NCBI RefSeq assembly: GCF_030450125.1
Contig: NZ_CP123923.1
Location: 620,001 to 684,000, forward strand
From: Streptomyces sp. WP-1
Lineage (GTDB): Bacteria; Actinomycetota; Actinomycetes; Streptomycetales; Streptomycetaceae
DNA length: 64,000 nt
Direction: 5' to 3'
Shown: positions 34,999 through 42,276 of the stretch, one piece after another
Layout of the letters: each line of letters opens with the position of its first letter
Position numbering within the stretch: position 1 is the first letter of the stretch
The notes under the pieces: model-generated
Databases searched by the model: none
Told to the model about the DNA's origin: nothing
The model's input: the letters and a program-made list of their open reading frames with translations, nothing else
Program-made: the position numbers and the translations under genes

Positions 34999-35895
34999 TC
35001 AGCTGTGCGCGACGACGGCCACGGGCGCGGCGACGTGGTGCAGGACGGCGTGGGTGACATGGCCGATGTGGATGCCGTACGGGCTCGTGCGGATGCGGCG
35101 GCCCACGACCACCAGGGAGGCGTCCCGGGCGGCGTCGATCAGGACCGGCGCGGAGTTGCCGGCCCGGCTCGCCTCGCTCACCTCGACGTCCGGGAACTTC
35201 TGCCGCCAGGGCCGCAGCACCCCGGTGAGCAGGGTCGCGGCCCGGCGCCCGAAGGAGGGCGGGACCGGCGGGTCGGCGGGGATGCCGTACGCGGCGTACG
35301 GCGGCGGCGTCCAGCCGTGCACGACCCGCAGCGCGGCGCCGCGGCGCGCGGCGGCGTCGAAGGCGAACTCCAGCAGGGCCTCGCTGGGGCCCTCGGGGTC
35401 GTCGATGTCGAGGCCGAGGACGACGGGCCGGAAGGCGGTCGCGGCGGAGGGGACGCCCGAGGGGTCCGGCTGGTGTTCGTCGGCGGCCGCCTCACCCGCG
35501 CGGACCAGTACCACCGGACGCGTCGTGTGCGCGATGGTGTACAGCCCGGCCGAGCCGACCAGGAACCCGCCGAGCCGGCCGAGCCCCCGGGAGCCGAGCG
35601 CCAGCAGTTCCGCGCCGTCGGCCGCCTCGGCCAGGGCCCCGGCCGGTTCGCCGATGACCTCGTCGGTGACCACCTCGATGCCGGGGTGGCGCAGCCGCAG
35701 GCCCGCCGCGGACTCCCGGACCGTGCGGGCCCATTCCTCGGCGGCGGCACGGTCGGTGTCGGTGCCGGCCTCGGGCTCGCGCACATGCAGGATCCGCAAC
35801 GGCAGGTCGCGCAGCGCGGCTTCGCGCGCCGCCCATTCGACGGCGGCCCGGCTCTCGGGCGAGTCGTCGAGGCCCGCGGTGACGGTTCGGGTCAT
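34999..35895 (-). CDS. tandem universal stress protein (two UspA domains)
   Basis: 298 residues from ATG 35893–35895 behind GAGAGGTGG. The first domain has AGLDDSPESRAAVEWAAREA and LALGSRGLGRLGGFLVGSAGLYTIAHTTRPVVLV. The second has LGLDIDDPEGPSEALLEFAF and VVVGRRIRTSPYGIHIGHVTHAVLHHVAAPVAVV. Tandem USPs of this kind bind ATP and adjust metabolism in dormancy. It is divergent from the CBS-BON gene at 36126, with two perfect palindromes between them. Confidence 0.93.
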   Translation of the reverse strand: MTRTVTAGLDDSPESRAAVEWAAREAALRDLPLRILHVREPEAGTDTDRAAAEEWARTVRESAAGLRLRHPGIEVVTDEVIGEPAGALAEAADGAELLALGSRGLGRLGGFLVGSAGLYTIAHTTRPVVLVRAGEAAADEHQPDPSGVPSAATAFRPVVLGLDIDDPEGPSEALLEFAFDAAARRGAALRVVHGWTPPPYAAYGIPADPPVPPSFGRRAATLLTGVLRPWRQKFPDVEVSEASRAGNSAPVLIDAARDASLVVVGRRIRTSPYGIHIGHVTHAVLHHVAAPVAVVAHS

Positions 35896-35993
35896 GGTTC
35901 CACCTCTCTGGGGCGTCGCCTCGGGAGACAGGAGCGACGATTCCAGCCTCGGTCAGGACCGGCGAGCCGGTCAGGGGCCGCTGGTCCCCGGCC

Positions 35994-36041
35994 GGGACCG
36001 AACGGCCCGGACCGCGGCGCCTCGCGGGGGCCGGGCGGCCC
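35994..36041. promoter_or_regulatory. tandem Osd/DosR-type box pair (33-bp spacing)
   Basis: GGGACCGAACGGCCC (35994–36008) and GGGGCCGGGCGGCCC (36027–36041) both match the consensus at every defined base and start exactly 33 bp apart. They lie between the divergent USP and CBS-BON genes and could serve both. Confidence 0.65.
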
Positions 36042-36125
36042 CTGTGCCGACCGGGCGCGTCCGGCGCACGCTGGGGACAGCGGACCTCCCGTCGAGAAAC
36101 CGCGCCGAGAAGCTACGGAGTCACC

Positions 36126-36788
36126 ATGTACGGCACCCCGCACACCGTCAGCGACGTCATGACGACCACCGTCGCCGCCGTCGGCCGCCGTGCTCCCTTC
36201 AAGGAGCTGGTGGAGATGATGCAGGACTGGCAGGTCAGCGCCCTGCCCGTGATCGAGGGCGAGGGCCTGGTGGTCGGCGTGGTCTCCGAGGCCGACATGC
36301 TGCCCAAGGAGGAGCTGCGGGACGACCCGGCCGAGGAGTACCGGCAGCTGCGGCCGCCCGCCGACATGGCCAAGGGCGAGGCGCTCACCGCCGGGGACCT
36401 GATGACCTCCCCCGCCGTCACCGTGCGCGCGGACGCCACCCTCGCGGAGGCCGCCCGGACCATGGCCCGCGCCCGGGTCAAGCGGCTGCCCGTGGTGGAC
36501 GGGACCGGGATGCTGGAGGGCGTCGTCAGCCGCGCCGATCTGCTCAAGGTCTTCCTGCGCGGCGACCAGGAGATCGAGGAGGAGGTGCGCCGGGAGATCG
36601 TGGCGCGGCTCTTCCCGCCGCCGGACTCGGCCGTGGAACTGCGGGTGGAGGACGGCGTGGTGACCGTCGTCGGGCGGATTCGGGACACCTCCCTGGTCCC
36701 GGTGGCGGCCCGGCTGGTGCGGGCGGTCGAGGGCGTGGTGGACGTGTGCTTCGACCTGGCACCCGGTCGGCGGCCGGGACAGGCGTGA
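36126..36788 (+). CDS. CBS-pair + BON domain stress protein
   Basis: 220 residues from ATG 36126, five bases after GGAG. Two CBS motifs (VSDVMTTTVAAV…LVVGVVSEADMLPKEE and AGDLMTSPAVTV…LEGVVSRADLLKVF) and a BON domain (VELRVEDGVVTVVGRI) make it a paralogue of the proteins at 25679 and 27043. CBS pairs usually sense adenine nucleotides. The response regulator gene follows 127 bp downstream on the same strand but has its own palindrome. Confidence 0.93.
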   Translation: MYGTPHTVSDVMTTTVAAVGRRAPFKELVEMMQDWQVSALPVIEGEGLVVGVVSEADMLPKEELRDDPAEEYRQLRPPADMAKGEALTAGDLMTSPAVTVRADATLAEAARTMARARVKRLPVVDGTGMLEGVVSRADLLKVFLRGDQEIEEEVRREIVARLFPPPDSAVELRVEDGVVTVVGRIRDTSLVPVAARLVRAVEGVVDVCFDLAPGRRPGQA

Positions 36789-36819
36789 CACCCTGGGGAC
36801 GGGGCCGGTCCCGGGAAGT

Positions 36820-36834
36820 GGGGCCGGTCGGCCC
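36820..36834 (+). promoter_or_regulatory. Osd/DosR-type box upstream of the response regulator
   Basis: GGGGCCGGTCGGCCC matches the consensus at every defined base, 81 bp before the regulator start. A half match, GGGGCCGGTC, begins at 36801. This fits autoregulation, as known for DosR. Confidence 0.6.
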
Positions 36835-36915
36835 TAGTGCGCGCGGCGCCGCCCGGCGATGATCGGCCGGGTGGCAGGCCGTAGTCTGTCCGCTTTACGG
36901 GAACGAGAGGCCGAG

Positions 36916-37617
36916 ATGACCGAGACACGCACCTTCACGGCACAGGACCCGATCCGGGTGTTCCTCCTGGACGACCATGAGGTCGTCCGGCGCGGCCTGG
37001 CGGATCTCCTGGACGCCGAGCCGGACATCTCCGTCGTCGGCGACGCCGACACCGCCGCGCACGCGCTGGTCCGGGGCCCCGCCCTGCGCCCGCATGTCGC
37101 GGTGCTGGACGTACGGCTGCCCGACGGGGACGGCATCTCGGTCTGCCGCGAGCTGCGCGACAAGATGCCGGAGCTGGCGTGCCTGATGCTCACCTCGTTC
37201 GACGACGAGGACGCCCTGCTGGACGCGATCATGGCCGGCGCGTCCGGCTATGTGCTCAAGCAGATCAAGGGCTCGGACCTGGTCTCGGCGGTGCGCACGG
37301 TCGCCTCCGGGCAGTCGATGCTGGACCCGGCGACGACGGCCCGGCTGATGCGCTCGCTGCGGGCCGACCCGGCGGAGACGCCGTCGCTGCCGCCGGAGCT
37401 GGCGAGCCTGTCGCCGCGTGAGCGGGACATCCTGGCGCTGATCGGGGACGGTCTGACCAACCGTGAGATCGGCAGGCGGCTGTACCTGTCGGAGAAGACG
37501 GTCAAGAACCACATCTCCCGGCTGCTGGCCAAGCTCGGTGTGCAGCGCCGGGTCCAGGCCGCCGTGCTCGCCTCGCAACTGGAGCCGCAGGGCACGAAGG
37601 AGCACTCCGGCCGCTGA
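36916..37617 (+). CDS. osdR: DosR/OsdR-type NarL-family response regulator
   Basis: 233 residues from ATG 36916. The receiver domain (13–130) has the acidic pair FLLDDHEVVRRGL, phospho-acceptor Asp65 (VAVLDVRLPDGDG), the switch Thr in MLTSFDDE and Lys in YVLKQIKG. The C-terminal LuxR helix-turn-helix runs from LSPRERDILALIGDGLTNRE to TVKNHISRLLAKLGVQRR. This arrangement and the surrounding stress genes match DosR/OsdR, which controls hypoxia and dormancy genes. Its presumed kinase lies 7 kb away at 27870, unlike the adjacent osdK–osdR pair of S. coelicolor. Confidence 0.9.
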   Translation: MTETRTFTAQDPIRVFLLDDHEVVRRGLADLLDAEPDISVVGDADTAAHALVRGPALRPHVAVLDVRLPDGDGISVCRELRDKMPELACLMLTSFDDEDALLDAIMAGASGYVLKQIKGSDLVSAVRTVASGQSMLDPATTARLMRSLRADPAETPSLPPELASLSPRERDILALIGDGLTNREIGRRLYLSEKTVKNHISRLLAKLGVQRRVQAAVLASQLEPQGTKEHSGR

Positions 37618-37640
37618 CCCCGGCCCGACACGGCTGCCCC

Positions 37641-38498
37641 TCAAGGGAGTCGGGGTACGACGGCCACCGGGCACTTGGCGTGGTGCAGCAACCGGTGCGT
37701 CACCCGGCCCAGTTGGAGCCCGGTGTGCCCGCGCTCCCGCCGTACCCCGAGGACCAGCAGATCGGCGGCGGCCGAGCGGTGCAGGAGGACCGTGCCGGCC
37801 GGGCCCTCCAGCACGGTCCGGGCGGCCCGTACGTCCGGGTGCTCGGTCAGCGGGGCCCGGAGCAGCTTGTCGATCAGGTCGGCGGCCTCGTCCTCGTGAT
37901 CCGGTGCGGTCCCGTCCTCGGACCGGTCGCCGCAGCGGCGCCAGGCGCGCACCGCGTCCAGGACGCACCGGCGGGCGGCGGCCTCGCGCAGCGCGAAGCG
38001 GGCGGCGGTGTCACTGGTGCCGGGCTCGCCGACGCCGAGCAGCACCCGCTCATGGGTGCCGCCGAGCCCCGCCGCGTCCCCGCGGACCACGATCACCGGA
38101 CCGGACGCCCGACCGGCGAGGGCCGGTCCCATCGAGCCGAGCAGCAGCCCCTTCAGCTCGCCCCGGCCCCGGCTGCCGGTCACCACGGCGGTGGCGTTGT
38201 CGCCCTCGGCGAGCAGCGCGGCGACCGGGTCCTCGGCCAGGACGGCGGAGTCCACCTTCAGGTCCGGGGTGCGCCGGTGGACGCGCTCGGTCGCCGAGGC
38301 CACGATGTGCTCGGCCCTCGCCTGGGGAGCGGACGGTTCGCCGCCGGGCGAGGGGAGCCGGCCCTCGTAGCGCTCCCAGAGCGAGGCGTGCACGAGCCGC
38401 AGCGGCAGGCCCAGCCGGACCGCCTCGTCGGCCGCCCAGTCCACCGCCAGCAGGCCGCAATCGGAGCCGTCGACACCCACGACCAGGGGCAGGGGCAT
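37641..38498 (-). CDS. tandem universal stress protein (two UspA domains)
   Basis: 285 residues from ATG 38496–38498. Domain 1: VVGVDGSDCGLLAVDWAADEA and VVTGSRGRGELKGLLLGSMGPALAGRASGPVIVV. Domain 2: VLLGVGEPGTSDTAARFAL and VLGVRRERGHTGLQLGRVTHRLLHHAKCPVAVV. The segment LVHASLWERYEGRLPSPG is nearly the same as in the USP at 33982, so the two are recent paralogues. Convergent with the response regulator and divergent from the CBS gene at 38756. Confidence 0.93.
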   Translation of the reverse strand: MPLPLVVGVDGSDCGLLAVDWAADEAVRLGLPLRLVHASLWERYEGRLPSPGGEPSAPQARAEHIVASATERVHRRTPDLKVDSAVLAEDPVAALLAEGDNATAVVTGSRGRGELKGLLLGSMGPALAGRASGPVIVVRGDAAGLGGTHERVLLGVGEPGTSDTAARFALREAAARRCVLDAVRAWRRCGDRSEDGTAPDHEDEAADLIDKLLRAPLTEHPDVRAARTVLEGPAGTVLLHRSAAADLLVLGVRRERGHTGLQLGRVTHRLLHHAKCPVAVVPRLP

Positions 38499-38633
38499 CG
38501 TCCTCACCGCCCTCCTCGGACCTCGGGCCGCGCGCCAGTGCGCCCCCCCGTCCGGCTCTCCACGCTCGCACGGCCGAACGGGTGGGCCAATGGGCACATT
38601 GTCCCTTCCGGCGGGAATCGGACCACCCCGACG

Positions 38634-38648
38634 AGGCCCGGGCGGCCC
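38634..38648. promoter_or_regulatory. Osd/DosR-type box
   Basis: AGGCCCGGGCGGCCC matches the consensus except for base 1. The flank GGGCGGCCCCTG and a CCGGCGCA-type element about 25–30 bp downstream recur at the box before the gene at 36126, so both genes seem to share one promoter design. Confidence 0.5.
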
Positions 38649-38755
38649 CTGCCCCGGGGCGGCCCGCCCGGCGCAGTCTGGAGACGGCATCGTCCCGGTG
38701 CCGGTGTCCCCGCCGGTGCCCGAAAAGGTTCGGAAGAGGTCCGAAAGAGGTCCTG

Positions 38756-39244
38756 ATGACCCATCTCCCCCAGGCCGGTCCCCCGCCCGGCGCGCCCTCC
38801 GTGGCGGGTCGGGCCGGCGTCGGCCGGCTGATGACCGCGCCGCCCGTGACCGTCGCGCCGGACGCCACCCTGGCACAGGCCACCCGGCTGATGGCCGAGA
38901 CCGCCGTCGGCTCCCTGCTGGTCGTCGAGGACGGCGCCCTGCGCGGCATCGTCACCGACCGCGATCTGGCGCTGCGCGGTCTCGGCGAGGGGCTGCCGCC
39001 GGACAGCCGGATCGACGCGGTGATGTCGCCCCGGGTGGTCACCCTGGACGCGGGCGACGAGATCCACGAGGCGTACCGCACCTTCCGCCGCACCGGTGTG
39101 CGCCGGCTGCCCGTGCTGGACGAGGGCCGTCCGGTGGGCGTGCTCACCCTGGACGATCTGCTGCTGGACGTGTTCCGGCGGATGGCGGACCTGCTGGGGC
39201 CGGTGGCCTGGAGCGTGCTGCGGGAGCCGCCGGGGCCGCCGTGA
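38756..39244 (+). CDS. CBS-pair protein
   Basis: 162 residues from ATG 38756. A single CBS pair (VGRLMTAPPVTVAPDATLAQ…ALRGIVTDRDLALRGLGEG and IDAVMSPRVVTLDAG…RPVGVLTLDDLLLDVF) fills the protein; there is no BON domain. It resembles the short CBS proteins that bind AMP/ATP and are DosR-regulated in mycobacteria (Hrp1-type). I see no Cys zinc site like that of Hrp1. Divergent from the USP at 37641. Confidence 0.92.
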   Translation: MTHLPQAGPPPGAPSVAGRAGVGRLMTAPPVTVAPDATLAQATRLMAETAVGSLLVVEDGALRGIVTDRDLALRGLGEGLPPDSRIDAVMSPRVVTLDAGDEIHEAYRTFRRTGVRRLPVLDEGRPVGVLTLDDLLLDVFRRMADLLGPVAWSVLREPPGPP

Positions 39245-39253
39245 GCCCGGTGC

Positions 39254-39694
39254 TCAGGTCTCCTCGGCGCGGACGACCACCACCGGGCACGCGGCGTGCG
39301 CGGCGACGCGCTGGCTGACCGAGCCGAGCATGACGCGGGCGAAACCGCCCCGGCCCCGGCTGCCGACGACCAGGACCTCGGCGCCCTCGGCGGCCCGGAG
39401 CAGGATCTCGGCGGGGTCGCCGTGGGCCAGGCGGGTGCGCACCCCGGCGGCCGCGTCCGCGCCGAGCACCTCGGTCAGCTCCCGCGTCATCTGCTCGCGG
39501 GTGGCCTCCTCGTCGATGTACATGTCCACCGCGGGCGCGGACCAGCCGTACAGCGGCACCTCCCAGGCCGCGACGGCCTCCACCGCGCCGCCGACGAGCC
39601 CGGCGTAGCGCACGGCCCAGCGCACCGCCGCGAAGGAGGACGGCGAGCCGTCGACCCCCACCACGACCCGGGGCTCGGAGACGTCCTGGTCCAT
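39254..39694 (-). CDS. single-domain universal stress protein
   Basis: 146 residues from ATG 39692–39694. One UspA domain: VVVGVDGSPSSFAAVRWAVRYA and the full ATP loop VVGSRGRGGFARVMLGSVSQRVAAHAACPVVVV, with the G-2x-G-9x-G-S spacing intact. The insert WEVPLYGWSAPAVDMYIDEEATRE is typical of the short actinobacterial class. Convergent with the CBS gene across 9 bp. Confidence 0.94.
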   Translation of the reverse strand: MDQDVSEPRVVVGVDGSPSSFAAVRWAVRYAGLVGGAVEAVAAWEVPLYGWSAPAVDMYIDEEATREQMTRELTEVLGADAAAGVRTRLAHGDPAEILLRAAEGAEVLVVGSRGRGGFARVMLGSVSQRVAAHAACPVVVVRAEET

Positions 39695-39795
39695 CGGTCC
39701 CACCTCTCTGCGGCGGCGGCGCTCTCTGCGGCGGCCACGGCTGTCGCCCCCTGTCCCCCACGCTGCGCGACCCGCCGCCGCCCCGCCAGAAAAGA

Positions 39796-39810
39796 GCGTC
39801 CGTTCGGCCC
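39796..39810. promoter_or_regulatory. weak Osd/DosR-type box
   Basis: GCGTCCGTTCGGCCC matches the consensus at all defined bases but one. It lies 101 bp upstream of the USP at 39254 and 97 bp before the small gene at 39908, so either could be the target. Confidence 0.45.
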
Positions 39811-39840
39811 TGCCGCCGGGGGCCGGGGCGGTGCATCCTG

Positions 39841-39882
39841 CCGTAAGGGGAACGCCGTAAGGGGTACGCCTTAGGGGGAACC
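39841..39882. repeat. three-copy 14-bp tandem repeat
   Basis: CCGTAAGGGGAACG, CCGTAAGGGGTACG and the diverged CCTTAGGGGGAACC lie head to tail just upstream of a ribosome binding site (GGAGGTGA, 39893–39900). Confidence 0.75.
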
Positions 39883-39907
39883 GGTAGGAACGGGAGGTGA
39901 GGCACGG

Positions 39908-40138
39908 ATGGGCAAGCAGAGCAGGAAGAACGGCAAGGCGAAGGCAGCGGGGCCTCGTACCGGCCGCGACTGCGGGGCCCCGCTGCCCGCACGCCGGGGA
40001 TCGCGTCCCCGCGCCGGCGACGCGATCCCCGGCACGGGCCGCCGGCGCGGCCACGGCCCCGGCAACCAGTGGCTGCTGCTGCCCGGCGGCACCTGGCGCC
40101 GGGTGGAGACGATCCGGGTGCGCGGGCTGTTCGGCTGA
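39908..40138 (+). CDS. small basic protein of unknown function
   Basis: 76 residues from ATG 39908, seven bases after a perfect GGAGGTGA. The N-terminal half is Lys/Arg/Gly-rich (MGKQSRKNGKAKAAG) with one Cys. The C-terminal half is NQWLLLPGGTWRRVETIRVR. No family is recognised. The strong ribosome binding site and the preceding repeat and box support a real gene, possibly part of the stress island; its low complexity calls for caution. Confidence 0.55.
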   Translation: MGKQSRKNGKAKAAGPRTGRDCGAPLPARRGSRPRAGDAIPGTGRRRGHGPGNQWLLLPGGTWRRVETIRVRGLFG

Positions 40139-40192
40139 GCGGACGCCCCCGCCTCCAGCCCGGGGTGATCGCTCCCGCCCGGGGTGATCGCC

Positions 40193-41029
40193 CTAGCCCG
40201 GGGTGATCGGCAGATCGTCGCTGAAGGCGTTGATCGGCCGGGCGATCGGGGTGGTCTGGCGGACGTCGAGCGCGGCCGGTGCCGACTTGGTGCCGAGGAT
40301 GCCCGCGGGGTGCCAGGTGCCGGTGACCGCGAGCCAGGTGTCGGCGGCGGGCGGCTCGGTGGAGCCGGGGCCGTAGACATGGACCTTGACGGTCTGGGAG
40401 TCGGCGGCGCAGCAGGTGAAGATGATCCGGGTCAGGTACCAGCCATCGCCCGCCGCGTCGGGCGTGACGAAGCCGGTCAGGCGGACGGTACGGCCCTCGA
40501 TGGCCCGGCTGCGGTCCTGCTGGACGCGCTTGGTGAAGTCCGTGAGGGTCAGCGGCAGCGGGGAGGTCGCGGGCAGCGGCTCGAAGCCCTTCTTCTGCAC
40601 GGCGACCGGCTCGGGTCCGGAGCGGGCGGCGGTGTAGGCGCCGAGGGCCGGCGGGGCGAAGAGGAGGAGGCTCAGCGCGGGGAGGGCGAGCAGCCAGGCG
40701 ATCCTGGGGGTGCCGGAGTGGTCGTGGCCGTCGTGCCCCTCGTGGCCGCCGTCGTCACGGTCGTGCGTGTGCCCTTCGTGGGCGTCATGGGCGTGCCCTT
40801 CGCGGGCTTCAGGCGTGTGTCCTTCGTGGCCGCCGTGGGCGTGCCCCCGGTTCCCGGTCCGGGAGAAGGCCGCCGCGATCCCCAGCAGGAGCAGGACGAC
40901 ACCGGAGGCGATGAGCACGGGGCGCAGTCCGGGCTTGACGTAGCGCAGGTACGTGTCGTCGAGCAGCGTGATGCGCAGCAGGCCGAGGCCGGTCAGCTTC
41001 AGCAGCAGACTCTGGACGAGGCGTCTCAC
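40193..41029 (-). CDS. TIGR03943-family permease subunit/partner protein
   Basis: 278 residues from GTG 41027–41029, overlapping the permease stop by four bases. Two hydrophobic segments bracket a strikingly His-rich loop with repeats such as HGGHEGHTPEAREGHAHD and HDAHEGHTHDRDDGGHEG. A soluble C-terminal domain with TRIIFTCCAADSQTVKVHVYG follows. This matches the TIGR03943 'putative repeat protein' that always pairs with YraQ-like permeases in actinobacteria, often under zinc control. Metal binding by the His loop and the CC motif is likely. Confidence 0.88.
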   Translation of the reverse strand: MRRLVQSLLLKLTGLGLLRITLLDDTYLRYVKPGLRPVLIASGVVLLLLGIAAAFSRTGNRGHAHGGHEGHTPEAREGHAHDAHEGHTHDRDDGGHEGHDGHDHSGTPRIAWLLALPALSLLLFAPPALGAYTAARSGPEPVAVQKKGFEPLPATSPLPLTLTDFTKRVQQDRSRAIEGRTVRLTGFVTPDAAGDGWYLTRIIFTCCAADSQTVKVHVYGPGSTEPPAADTWLAVTGTWHPAGILGTKSAPAALDVRQTTPIARPINAFSDDLPITPG

Positions 41030-42072
41030 AGCAGGGCCCCTCCGGTCAGGGCGCTGGCGGCGACGGCCACGACCGTGGTCGCCGTACAGAACCGCCAGGC
41101 GAAGGCGCGGCCGAACGTGCCCGCCTGGAGGGCGATCAGCTTCAGGTCGACCATGGGCCCGACCACCATGAACGCGAGCCGGGCGGTCGGCGAGAACCCG
41201 GTCAGCGAGGCCGCGACGAACGCGTCGGCCTCCGAGCAGACCGCCAGCAGGACCGCGAGGCCCGCCAGGAACAGCACCGAGAGCCAGGGCGTGCCGGAGA
41301 AGGCGTCGAGGACGGCGCGCGGCACGGCGACGTTGAAGGTGGCGGCGGCCATCGCGCCGAGCACGAGGAAGCCGCCGGCCTGGAGGAAGTCGTACTGGAA
41401 GCCGGTCCGGAACTCCCGCCAGCGGCTGCCGCCGTGCGCGTGCCCGGTGTGCCGGTGGCGCAGCGCCGGGCGCAGCCACTTCTCGTCGCCCCGCCAGAGC
41501 CACAGCCAGCCCATCACGGCCGCCGTGCCGAGGGAGGCGAGCAGCCGGGCGGCGATCATCGCGGGGTCGCCCGGGAAGGCGACGGCGGTGGCGGTGAGCA
41601 CGACGGGGTTGATGGCGGGCGCGGACAGCAGGAAGGCGAAGGCGGCGGCCGGGGTGACGCCCCGGCGGATCAGGCTGTTGGCGACCGGTACGGGGGCGCA
41701 CTCGCAGCCCGGCAGCACCGCGCCGGCGACGCCCGCGACGGGCACGGCGAGCGCGGCCCGCTTCGGCAGCACGCGGGTGAACAGGTCGGCGGGCACGAAG
41801 GCGTTGATGGCCCCGGAGAGCACGGTGCCGAGCAGCAGGAACGGAATCGCCTGGACGACGATGGCCAGGCAGACCGTACGCCAGGCCCCTACGGCGGGCC
41901 GGTCCAGCCACCCCGTGTCGCCGAGGAGGAGTACGGCCGTCGCGCCCGCCGCGAGCAGCACGGCCGCTCCGAGCGGCCAGGACCCAGGGCGGCGGCGCGC
42001 GGCGGGAGGCGGAGGGACGGGGACGACCGCCACACCCTCCCCCACGGCAACCAGTTCATCCGTTTTTTCCAT
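41026..42072 (-). CDS. YraQ-family (DUF318) permease
   Basis: 348 residues from ATG 42070–42072, five bases behind GGAG. About eight membrane helices with the duplicated DUF318 motif: VLPGCECAPVPVANSLIRRGVTPAAAFAF and LAVCSEADAFVAASLTGFSP. A central His-rich loop RHRHTGHAHGG separates the halves. The Cys-Glu-Cys and Ser-Glu-Ala-Asp motifs in paired helices suggest metal or thiol chemistry in transport. It forms an operon with the TIGR03943 gene. I see no Zur box upstream. Confidence 0.9.
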   Translation of the reverse strand: MEKTDELVAVGEGVAVVPVPPPPAARRRPGSWPLGAAVLLAAGATAVLLLGDTGWLDRPAVGAWRTVCLAIVVQAIPFLLLGTVLSGAINAFVPADLFTRVLPKRAALAVPVAGVAGAVLPGCECAPVPVANSLIRRGVTPAAAFAFLLSAPAINPVVLTATAVAFPGDPAMIAARLLASLGTAAVMGWLWLWRGDEKWLRPALRHRHTGHAHGGSRWREFRTGFQYDFLQAGGFLVLGAMAAATFNVAVPRAVLDAFSGTPWLSVLFLAGLAVLLAVCSEADAFVAASLTGFSPTARLAFMVVGPMVDLKLIALQAGTFGRAFAWRFCTATTVVAVAASALTGGALL

Positions 42073-42276
42073 GATCGCTCCGGATGTCGGTGTCCGGCCG
42101 ACGATAAGCGAGGACCGGGGCCGGGCCGTGTATACACGCCGCCGCGACGACCGCCGTGCACCGCTTGGCCGCCCCCGGACTTCCCTCGGTGACTCTTCTA
42201 ACAATTCGGGCGAAACGGGGGCCGGAGTGACGGCAGCCACTTCGCACGCGGCGGGATTTGCCTACGTTCGGGTGCC

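Noticed and set aside
38592..38605. GGGCACATTGTCCC, similar to the mycobacterial DosR box
   Set aside because: Only the right half matches and it is not symmetrical; it differs from the GC-rich palindrome repeated elsewhere in the window.
42073..42276. Possible Zur box upstream of the YraQ/TIGR03943 pair
   Set aside because: No AT-rich TGAAAATGATTTTCA-like sequence is present.
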